NCBI GenBank assembly: GCA_016285245.1
Contig: JAEEQH010000007.1
Span: forward strand, 34,414 to 98,413
From: Prevotella sp.
GTDB taxonomy: Bacteria > Bacteroidota > Bacteroidia > Bacteroidales > Bacteroidaceae
Reading direction: 5' to 3'
DNA length: 64,000 nucleotides
The notes under the pieces are model-generated. The model searched no databases. It was not told where the DNA came from and saw only the letters and a list, made by a program, of their open reading frames with translations. Position 1 is the first letter of the stretch. Every line of letters starts with the position of its first letter. The position numbers were made by a program, and so were the translations under genes. Shown here piece by piece: positions 56,941 to 64,000 of this stretch.

Positions 56941-59900
56941 TTATTTTTCATTGTTGACGATACGATGATTGTTGATGTAGAGACCCTTGCGCGTCGGCTT
57001 GCCAGTGAGCTTCACGCCCTCCACCGTGTACCATGCGCCAGCCTCATTATCAATTTTCAATTTTCCATTATCCATTGGAGCAACGCCCGTTGTCTCGCCG
57101 TCCTCTTCGAAGTTCAGCACGATGGCGCGTACGGCGCTTTGAGGCGTGCCAGCCTCGATGCCGTGCAGACGGAACACGGCACGCTGGGCACCGATGGTCA
57201 TGGCCTGACTGGGGTAGTAGAGGGTGTTGTTGGCACCCATGTACAGCAGGTGGTTGTCGCCGCTGCTACCCACATTGATGGGGGCGTAGCTACCCTCGAA
57301 GGTGACCTCGGCGTTGGCGGCGGCCGGTACGGCCTGTGAAGTGTTGCTGATGGTTACGTTATTGAACGTGGGGTTCACCAAGGCATTGTAAGCCGCGGTA
57401 CCGTTGAGCTTCAGCTCGGCAATCTGCATGATGTCGGTACCGCTGGACATCACCGTCAACTTGAAGTAGCGGTAGGCTGCCTGCTTGCCGGTAGCAATCT
57501 CGTAGGTCTTCGTGGCATTGTCCGTTTCGGGCAGGGCATCGTCGGGTGTCTTGGCATCGCGGCTGTCTATCTCTGTCCATGGGTCGCTGCTGTTGGCTTT
57601 AGCATAGAGCGTCCATTCAACGGGGTTGCGGCTGGGGTTGTCCTCCGTGTCGTAGGCCGTGGTCAGGGTGTATGACGTGGGCGTGACAGTGGCGTTGGTG
57701 GCCATGAATTCGCAGTTCCAATGGTCGTCGTCGTCAGTTTCATCATAGGGGCTGCACCACTTGGTGTCGTCGTCGCCATCGACGAGACATATATAGTCTT
57801 CCTCCTCGCTGAAGCCCTCAGAGCCATCTGTTGCTGTGTACTTCACGTAGTTGGTGTTGTCGGAGAATCGGACGATGTAGGGCACACCGGCTGTGAGCGT
57901 CTCAACAGGCTCTGAGAAGTTGAGCGTCAGTGTGCCGTCCACCATCGAACTGCTGCTGAGCGTGCGGGCCTCGAAGCCCTTCAGGGGACTGTCGGCGAGC
58001 GTCACGTTGAAGGGCAGGCAGAGGGTGTTCCACGCGCCGTTGGCAACAAGGGAACGGTCGGTCAACCGTACTGAAGCCTCCTTGTTGTTGAATTCCTGCA
58101 GCGTCGCAGCGTTGTCGGCATTGTTAGCCAACTCCATGATGGGCAGCAGCGTGACCGTCAGGTCGAGGCCGGACGCATCGTCGTTTTCGTCATACTTGAA
58201 GTAGAGCAGCATCTTCTGGCCGCTGCTTGTCACGGGGCCGAAGCTGAATGCATTATTGTCCTTGCTATACAACTTGCCCGTCAGCGGACGGCTGTTGTTC
58301 TCGCCGTCGTAGATGACGAGGTAGTCATAAGGATCGTCGTTGATATCCGTATAGATTTCTGTTTTCACCGTACCCTGGATTGTCAGGCAGTAGCCCGCAG
58401 GGGCGGTGAGCAGCATATTGCCTTCGTAGTCGTCAAGATCATCATTGTAGCGTCCGTAGTTGCCGTCCTTGCCGCCGTCGTCATAGACCTTGAAGGTGGT
58501 GACACCTGCGGGGATGTTGACATTGAGGGATCTCTGGGTGGGCATGTTCACGTAGAAGTCGCTCATGCTGGTGAACGTTGGTGTCACGGTGACATTGGAG
58601 TTTGGCATCTTGAAGCTAAGGTCGGCCGCGCCGTACCAGGGCACGTTAACCGTGGCTATCGTCTTCGTGCCGTCGCTCAGGGTGTAGCCCGTCAGCAGGT
58701 AGCCGGTGTCGGGGTTAGCCGTCAGCGTAACCGTCGTGCCGACTTTGGCTTTGGCTGCGCTGGCACTGATGGAACCATGGTCAGCAGCGATACAGGTGAT
58801 GTCGTGTTCTGTAGTAGCGTCGACTACCTGTACCGTTATCTCAAAGCCGGCGTAGGTATAGCTTTCGTCGGACTCGAAGTGGAAGGTCAGCTGATTGGTC
58901 TCGCTGAGAATCGTACCGATGTTGCGTGGTTCTAGTTCTTCATCTTCATTCTCGATGCCGCTGACATGGTCCAGGAGTTTCGTGGTGCTGGTGGTACCGC
59001 CGTCGTGGATGTCCAGCCAGTCGTAGTCTTCCTCGGAGGTGACGGTGCCCGTCAGCATGAGCACGAAGCCCGTGGGGGCCGTCAGCGTGAGCGTGCCGTT
59101 GTAGTCGTTGCAGTAGTCGGCATTTTTGCCGCCGTCGTCGTAGACCTTGATGGTCGTTATGTTGTTTTCGGCAAGATTGACAACTTTTGTTCCTGTAGTC
59201 CCCTTTTTGGGCATCTGCACGTAGTAGCCGTCCTGAGCGTTTCCGTTGATGCCCGACAGGACGGAATATGTCAGCGTCTTGCTACCCTGGACTGATACAA
59301 ATCCAGTTCCGAAGGCATTCGCTTTGGGAGTGACGGTGACGGTGTAGGTGCCGATTTCCTTATCACTGGTTACTTCCTCATCGTTCTGCTTGTAAACGTA
59401 AGTGAAGACATCAACAGACAGCTGAGTGCCATCGGTGGCGGTAACGGTGGGCGTTGGCTTGATGTCATTGCCAGTGTAGTCGTAGCTATCATTCATCGTG
59501 ATGGTCAGCGGACTGTAGTAGCTTCTGTCGCCGAGGCCGCTACCACTCATCTGGAGATAGAGCCCGGCGCTGGTGACGGCGTCGACGAGGCTCGTGTACA
59601 CCTTGTTGCCGTTGACCACGGTGTGTCCGTTGTCCATGTTCTTGGGGTCGACGGTGTAGATAGCTATTTTGCAGACGGTGGTCATGCCCTTACCGTTATC
59701 TCGGACGGCTATGGGGTGGAACTTGCCCGTCAGCCCCGTGATGGTACCGTCGAAGATGCTGTTGGTGATGTGCAGCGTCGAGCCGTCGCTCCAGCCCAGC
59801 AGACCGCCGGCATACTGTGCGCCGCCGGTCATCGTGCCGATGAAGGCGCTGTTCTCGATGATGAGTGTCTCCGTGCCGTTGCTGCCGCCCTTGCCGTGAC

Positions 59901-62889
59901 CCACCAGTCCACCTAAGTATTCGCCGCCGCTGACGGTGGCGCTGACGACACAGTTGCTGATGGTGTTGGTGTCTTTCCAGGCATAGCCCACGAGGCCGGC
60001 AGCATGGTAGCTCTTGGTAGCGACGTTAACGGTGCCGGTGACGTTGAGGTTCTTGATGGTAGCCCCGGCTATGTAGCGGAAGGGTGCAATGCCGTGTTGG
60101 GTAGCGTCGTCGTTGCTGATGTTGACGGTCAGCGTGCGCTTACCGGTCAGCTCGTTGTTGGAGTTGTAGATGCCACCGTCGATGGTGCCGGCAAACGGCG
60201 TGGCCTCCGTGCCGAGCGTACTGCTGGTCTCGATGTCACCTGTCAGGTGGAAGAACATGCCGGCATAGCTCTCGCCGACGATGTTTACATTATATAATAA
60301 GGTGTCCCAGTTGTCGGCTGATGCGATGATGTAAGGATTGTCTGAAGTTCCTGAACCCGACAGATTGGTGACGCTCATGATGGGCAACACATAAACTGCA
60401 TTACCGCTGCCGACCACCTCCCAGCCAGCGCCCAGCTGATTCTTCAGGTCTTCGCCCGTCTTGTCGGTCTGGGTGCCCTGCACAATACTGTAACTGTATT
60501 CGCTGGTGTAGTAGTAGCTGTTGGTGACTGTTACGTTGCTGCTTGAGATGCGGGCGAAGGTGGCGCTGCTGGTGATGCCTGTGGTGTTGCTCGTGGGCTT
60601 GGACAGACAGTTGGTGAAGCGCACCTTGCCGTAGTGCCAGCCGCTGAAGCCGCCGCAGCTGTGGGTGCTGTTGCCCAGGAGGCTGCCGTCAAAGAGACAG
60701 TTGGTGAAGCTCACGGTGTTCGAGTTGCCCATGGCGCGTCCCAGGAAGCCGCCGTGGGTGCCGTCGCCGTCGACCGTCGAATGGATGTTGACGCTGCTGC
60801 GGCACGACGTGATCGTGCAGTTGCCGTAGGTCTCGCTCACCAGTCCGGCGCCGAACTTACCGTTGATGTAGATGTCGCCAGCGGTGTGCAGACGCTTGAT
60901 GGTGACGTTCTTCACGAAGCGGAAAGGCGCGGCGTTGATGCCGACGGGCTGTTCGCTGGTACCGTAGCTCATGGTCAGCGTGAAGCCCTGTCCGTCGAAG
61001 GTGCCCTGGAAGCTCTTGGCCTCGCTCGAGCCCACCATTTTGGTTACCTCGATATGGCCGCCGAGCTGGAAGTACTGGCCGCTGTAGGTCTCACCTTTAT
61101 TGACGTTCTCAGCCAGCAGGTCCCAGCCTGCCGTGCTGTTGATGATATAGGGGTCGGCGGCGGTGCCACTACCGCTCCAGCTGTCAATGAGCGTAGCCGT
61201 AATCACGACGTTTGCTGTCCCTACGGCGAGCGTCCTGTTGGCGCCGGTACCGCTGAGTGCTTCTCCATTGGCGCTCACGTCGCCCAATGTCTTGCCCTCG
61301 TCGACGGTCAGCTGGATGTCGATGTCGGAGCTCGCCTTAGCATAGATGGTGGTGCCGCGAACAATGGCGTCGCCGCTGACGAGGCTGACGGAGAGCCCCT
61401 CGGTGCCGCTGGTCACGGTATAGACATCGGTCAGCGTGTTGTTGAGAAAGGCCTTCGCGTAATTAGTGCCTGTGTATAGGACGTCGTTGATGCTGGCCTC
61501 CGTGCCGACATTGCCAAACAGCAGGTTTCCGCTGTTGTTGATGCCGCTGATGGTATGGCCGGCGCCGTCGAAATGGCCGTTGAACGGCTTGTCAGTCGTA
61601 CCGATGGCCGCGAAGGCTTCGGTAAAGTTGAGATTCTGGGCCAGCGTGAACCAGTAGCCGTTGAAGTCGTTGCCGCCATTGACACGGCTGGCCAGGAGGC
61701 TGAGCTGTGCCGGGGTGGCTATCAGCAGCGGACTGGCTGCCGTGCCCTCGCCGCTCCACTCGGCGATGGTTCCGCTTTTCAGCTTATAGATATAGACCGC
61801 CTTCTGGGCCCCTTCGTTATAGCAGGAGAACAGGGGCGTGCCGCTGTTGTAGTTGAAGCGCAGGTTGTTGCGGTAGTAGGTGTCGCCAAACAGGATTTTG
61901 GCCTCGCCGTCGCTTTCAATGGTCAGCGTGGCACGGCCGTCGTCGTTGAGCTCGCCGGTGGTCAGACGGTTGGCCGACGAGCTGGACGCCTGCAGGTAGC
62001 CGCCCGCCGTCGCGTCGTAGAAGGTGTACTTGCTGCCAGTCACACCCAGTATCAGGTCGCAGACGTCGCTGCCGGCCGTCACCTCGCTGCTCGTCGCGCT
62101 GCCGACGCTGACGCCATCGCGGTTATTCGTGCCCGCCAGGCCCAGGGCGTAGGTGCTGTTGCTGGCCTTGCCGACGATGATTACATGGTCGCCGTCGTGG
62201 AGGTCGTCGATGTTGGTCACCAGCACGTAGGGCGTCGAGGCGCTGAACACCTGTGTGGCCACGCGGCTCTGCTTGTCGCCCTTCACGGCGATGGCCTTCA
62301 CCACCTTAGTAGCTGTCAGGGTGAAGGGTGCGGTATATTTCGTGCTCGACGTCGTGGGGTCTGTGCCGTCGATGGTGTAGTAGATGGTGGCGCCGTCCTC
62401 AGCGCTGAGGGTGACCTCGGTGCTGGTGACAAACGAGGTGAGTCCGTTGATGACGGGCTTGGTGACGCCAGGGACGTAGATGACCTCGACGGACCTGAGG
62501 CGACGGTTGTTGCTGCTGCCGCCGATGGTGAAGGTGACGCTGTTGGCGTTGCCCGTCCATGTCGCACCGTCGAAGTTGCCCACGTTGGCTGTGATGGGGT
62601 TGTTACCGTCGCTAACGCCGTAAGTGAAGCGAATCTCCTCAATGGTCTTGTTGTTGGTCGCGTTGACGGTAATCATACTGCCGTAGTAGGCGCGCAAGGC
62701 GCTGCCGCTGTCGTACCATTTGGCGTTGCTCAGCGCGACAGTGCAGTTCGTGCCAATCACCGATGTGACGGCCTGAGCGTTGGTATAATCCTTGTCGGTG
62801 AAATCGATGGTCTCTTCATCCTGAGCCCACAGCCTGTTGCCAAACGTCGTCAGCAGCAGGGCGAGAATCAATAGTACTTTTGTCTTCAT
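56941..62889 (-). CDS. Giant secreted multidomain protein with GLUG, CUB-like and discoidin-like modules
   Basis: The 1982-residue precursor has a signal peptide (MKTKVLLILALLLTTFGNRLWAQ). Domains in order: a beta-sandwich start, a chitobiase C-terminal-like segment (about 155-215, TIYYTIDGTDPTTSS), long regions of GLUG-type repeats (about 385-1110, GLVGYAWKDTNTISNC), two CUB-like modules (about 1245-1330 and 1465-1550, each with VYDDGGK and a YLxI/WLDIxDG block), an InlB-like repeat between them, and a discoidin-like region (about 1765-1835). The C-terminus, YTVEGVKLTGKPTRKGLYINN, resembles the tail of secreted Prevotella proteins. It is probably a surface adhesin or polysaccharide-binding protein. 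A heptamer array codes residues about 1937-1949. Confidence 0.8.
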   Translation of the reverse strand: MKTKVLLILALLLTTFGNRLWAQDEETIDFTDKDYTNAQAVTSVIGTNCTVALSNAKWYDSGSALRAYYGSMITVNATNNKTIEEIRFTYGVSDGNNPITANVGNFDGATWTGNANSVTFTIGGSSNNRRLRSVEVIYVPGVTKPVINGLTSFVTSTEVTLSAEDGATIYYTIDGTDPTTSSTKYTAPFTLTATKVVKAIAVKGDKQSRVATQVFSASTPYVLVTNIDDLHDGDHVIIVGKASNSTYALGLAGTNNRDGVSVGSATSSEVTAGSDVCDLILGVTGSKYTFYDATAGGYLQASSSSANRLTTGELNDDGRATLTIESDGEAKILFGDTYYRNNLRFNYNSGTPLFSCYNEGAQKAVYIYKLKSGTIAEWSGEGTAASPLLIATPAQLSLLASRVNGGNDFNGYWFTLAQNLNFTEAFAAIGTTDKPFNGHFDGAGHTISGINNSGNLLFGNVGTEASINDVLYTGTNYAKAFLNNTLTDVYTVTSGTEGLSVSLVSGDAIVRGTTIYAKASSDIDIQLTVDEGKTLGDVSANGEALSGTGANRTLAVGTANVVITATLIDSWSGSGTAADPYIINSTAGWDLLAENVNKGETYSGQYFQLGGHIEVTKMVGSSEAKSFQGTFDGQGFTLTMSYGTSEQPVGINAAPFRFVKNVTIKRLHTAGDIYINGKFGAGLVSETYGNCTITSCRSSVNIHSTVDGDGTHGGFLGRAMGNSNTVSFTNCLFDGSLLGNSTHSCGGFSGWHYGKVRFTNCLSKPTSNTTGITSSATFARISSSNVTVTNSYYYTSEYSYSIVQGTQTDKTGEDLKNQLGAGWEVVGSGNAVYVLPIMSVTNLSGSGTSDNPYIIASADNWDTLLYNVNIVGESYAGMFFHLTGDIETSSTLGTEATPFAGTIDGGIYNSNNELTGKRTLTVNISNDDATQHGIAPFRYIAGATIKNLNVTGTVNVATKSYHAAGLVGYAWKDTNTISNCVVSATVSGGEYLGGLVGHGKGGSNGTETLIIENSAFIGTMTGGAQYAGGLLGWSDGSTLHITNSIFDGTITGLTGKFHPIAVRDNGKGMTTVCKIAIYTVDPKNMDNGHTVVNGNKVYTSLVDAVTSAGLYLQMSGSGLGDRSYYSPLTITMNDSYDYTGNDIKPTPTVTATDGTQLSVDVFTYVYKQNDEEVTSDKEIGTYTVTVTPKANAFGTGFVSVQGSKTLTYSVLSGINGNAQDGYYVQMPKKGTTGTKVVNLAENNITTIKVYDDGGKNADYCNDYNGTLTLTAPTGFVLMLTGTVTSEEDYDWLDIHDGGTTSTTKLLDHVSGIENEDEELEPRNIGTILSETNQLTFHFESDESYTYAGFEITVQVVDATTEHDITCIAADHGSISASAAKAKVGTTVTLTANPDTGYLLTGYTLSDGTKTIATVNVPWYGAADLSFKMPNSNVTVTPTFTSMSDFYVNMPTQRSLNVNIPAGVTTFKVYDDGGKDGNYGRYNDDLDDYEGNMLLTAPAGYCLTIQGTVKTEIYTDINDDPYDYLVIYDGENNSRPLTGKLYSKDNNAFSFGPVTSSGQKMLLYFKYDENDDASGLDLTVTLLPIMELANNADNAATLQEFNNKEASVRLTDRSLVANGAWNTLCLPFNVTLADSPLKGFEARTLSSSSMVDGTLTLNFSEPVETLTAGVPYIVRFSDNTNYVKYTATDGSEGFSEEEDYICLVDGDDDTKWCSPYDETDDDDHWNCEFMATNATVTPTSYTLTTAYDTEDNPSRNPVEWTLYAKANSSDPWTEIDSRDAKTPDDALPETDNATKTYEIATGKQAAYRYFKLTVMSSGTDIMQIAELKLNGTAAYNALVNPTFNNVTISNTSQAVPAAANAEVTFEGSYAPINVGSSGDNHLLYMGANNTLYYPSQAMTIGAQRAVFRLHGIEAGTPQSAVRAIVLNFEEDGETTGVAPMDNGKLKIDNEAGAWYTVEGVKLTGKPTRKGLYINNHRIVNNEK
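57044..57078. repeat. Heptamer array inside the giant gene, near its 3' end
   Basis: Plus strand TCATTAT CAATTTT CAATTTT CCATTAT CCATTGG, five heptamers of the CAATTNT/CCATTNT family, read in frame on the minus strand as MDNGKLKIDNE. Confidence 0.8.
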
Positions 62890-62921
62890 CCTTCTCTTCT
62901 ATATATATCGTAATTAGGCCG

Positions 62922-62953
62922 CAAAAGTACGAAAAAATGCCGATATGACCAAA
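62922..62953 (-). promoter_or_regulatory. Promoter of the giant gene
   Basis: The minus strand reads TTTG (62953-62950), a 20-base spacer and TACTTTTG (62929-62922), 32 bases before the ATG. Confidence 0.75.
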
Positions 62954-62976
62954 ATCTCTGCGAAAAAACAGAAAAA

Positions 62977-63008
62977 TTTGCGTATGTTAATGATTTTCAT
63001 TACCTTTG
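62977..63008 (+). promoter_or_regulatory. Leaderless promoter of the DUF3089 gene
   Basis: TTTG (62977-62980), a 20-base spacer, TACCTTTG (63001-63008), then CAACC and the ATG at 63014. Confidence 0.8.
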
Positions 63009-63013
63009 CAACC

Positions 63014-63979
63014 ATGAGCACGAAAACCCTTCTTGCCGTCATCGCCATCGGTGCAACGGCCTTGCTGTCAGCCTGCCGCCAGGGGCTGGCGCTGAGTGAA
63101 CCCCTTCCCGCAGAGCCCGACTACAGCGACTCCACGCAGTGGTACGTCACCAACCGTCAGGCACCTGCCGACGTCTTCTACATCATCTCCACAGAGACCG
63201 GCGACTACCAGCTGCCCGGCGGACAGGTGTGCCACTATGCCGACACCTATGTCGACAGCCTGCGGGCACCCCTCTACGGCGAGATGCTCGGCGTCGACAC
63301 CCTCATCAGCGGACGCCTGAACTACTACGCACCCTACTACCGCCAGTGCTCCCTGCAGTCGTTCCAGAGCGACAGCCTCGCCGCCACACGACTGCCGGTG
63401 GCCCTCGGCGACGTGCGACGCGCCTTCCGCTACTACCTCGACCACCAGAACGGCGGACGACCCTTCGTCCTCGCAGGCTTCAGCCAGGGCGCACACATCC
63501 TCCTCGAGCTGCTGCGCGAGATGGACGACGACACCTATAGCCGCCTCATTGCCGCCTACGCCATCGGCATCGCCATCCACGACACCATCGCCCACATGGT
63601 GCCGGCACGAGGCGCCGACGACACCGGCGTCACCATCTGCTACAACTCCGTCCGCGACACCGCCTGCACACTACCGGGGTGGGGTAGGAGCGACGTCGCC
63701 ATCAACCCCGTCAACTGGCGTACCGACAGCACCGCGGCCACCCTCGTCACCGAGCCCTCGCCCCTGCTCCCCGTCGCCGAACAGCAGAAGGACACCATGA
63801 CCGTCCGCCTCGACACCGCTTCCGGACTGCTCCTCGTGCAGGGCTTCACCGCCCAGGACTACATCCTCCCGCTGCTCGGTGTCGACGGCAACTACCACAC
63901 CCGCGAGATCTGGCTCTACCGCGACCAGCTCCGCCAGAACATCGCCCGCCGCGCCGCCCGCTGGCTCGCCACACACTAA
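63014..63979 (+). CDS. DUF3089 alpha/beta-hydrolase lipoprotein
   Basis: Starting at 63014 the 321-residue precursor has a lipoprotein signal (TLLAVIAIGATALLSACRQ). The DUF3089 core has ADVFYIISTETGDY, YYAPYYRQCSLQSF and the nucleophile elbow GFSQGAHIL. The last of these is the G-x-S-x-G motif of serine hydrolases in the lipase-like fold. A catalytic His is likely in the C-terminal half (DGNYHTREIW). Substrate unknown. A longer frame from 62945 would have to start upstream of the promoter and is rejected. Confidence 0.85.
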   Translation: MSTKTLLAVIAIGATALLSACRQGLALSEPLPAEPDYSDSTQWYVTNRQAPADVFYIISTETGDYQLPGGQVCHYADTYVDSLRAPLYGEMLGVDTLISGRLNYYAPYYRQCSLQSFQSDSLAATRLPVALGDVRRAFRYYLDHQNGGRPFVLAGFSQGAHILLELLREMDDDTYSRLIAAYAIGIAIHDTIAHMVPARGADDTGVTICYNSVRDTACTLPGWGRSDVAINPVNWRTDSTAATLVTEPSPLLPVAEQQKDTMTVRLDTASGLLLVQGFTAQDYILPLLGVDGNYHTREIWLYRDQLRQNIARRAARWLATH

Positions 63980-64000
63980 TTCGCTCGGGGGGACCCTCAT

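Noticed and set aside
1..64000. tRNA, rRNA, integrase, transposase and defence genes
   Set aside because: I looked through the intergenic regions and protein products and found none that could be supported.

Overview
The window is chromosomal DNA of a member of the Bacteroidales, most likely Prevotellaceae. The evidence is the TTTG / TAnnTTTG promoters of the phylum, the lack of Shine-Dalgarno sequences, and families such as BspA-type LRR proteins, WG-repeat/TonB-C proteins, DUF3098, DUF3256, DUF4296, DUF4494, GSCFA and LruC, plus the order ftsX-DUF3098-uppP-truB-queA-folK. Most of the window is visibly GC-rich, but 3583-9050 is distinctly AT-rich. I see no rRNA, tRNA, CRISPR array, integrase, transposase or known defence system.

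Layout. 1-3582: peptidoglycan-sugar salvage (AmgK-like kinase fused to a RapZ C-terminal domain, then a MurU-like nucleotidyltransferase) and guaA. 3583-9846: AT-rich accessory segment with a rod-shaped RNA candidate, WG/TonB-C, zinc-ribbon and BspA-LRR proteins and two tandem lipoproteins, then a repeat-rich gap. 9847-18784: cellobiose phosphorylase, GSCFA protein, FucP-like permease, YfhO protein, and the mtnN-luxS pair. 18902-21945: typA, rpsO and a lipoprotein. 22030-28084: a leftward operon ftsX, DUF3098, uppP, truB, queA, folK with a GH28 pectinase downstream. 28240-32689: radical SAM enzyme, a 900-bp repeat mosaic, Nudix hydrolase, LruC-type lipoprotein, SGNH hydrolase. 32772-38689: two paralogous acyl-CoA ligases, a LolC/E-type permease and an aminotransferase. 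38845-43043: pseudokinase, DUF4494 and YggS facing an FHA protein and an HU/SPOR protein. 43144-47633: rfbC, ugd, nudC and a 5'-nucleotidase. 47841-56463: ileS, TraR/DksA-like, lspA, DUF4296, NupG-like permease, DUF151 nuclease, rsmE, DUF3256. 56497-63979: small RNA candidate, small peptide gene, a 1982-residue secreted protein and a DUF3089 lipoprotein.

The most unusual property is the organisation of short repeats. At many co-directional gene junctions the gap is filled by a tandem array of a 7- or 8-base unit (sometimes 19, 24 or 28 bases) that begins at the stop codon of the upstream gene and runs to, or almost to, the start codon of the next. Related heptamer arrays also lie in frame inside murU, mtnN, the cellobiose phosphorylase and the giant secreted protein. 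Separate 21-bp arrays with internal dyad symmetry, two long inverted repeats with alternating TA tracts, and REP-like palindromes occupy convergent and long intergenic regions. A second recurrent feature is strong promoters whose -7 box ends 4-5 bases before the start codon, which predicts leaderless mRNAs.

Functional assignments rest on motifs and family recall only; no database search was possible.
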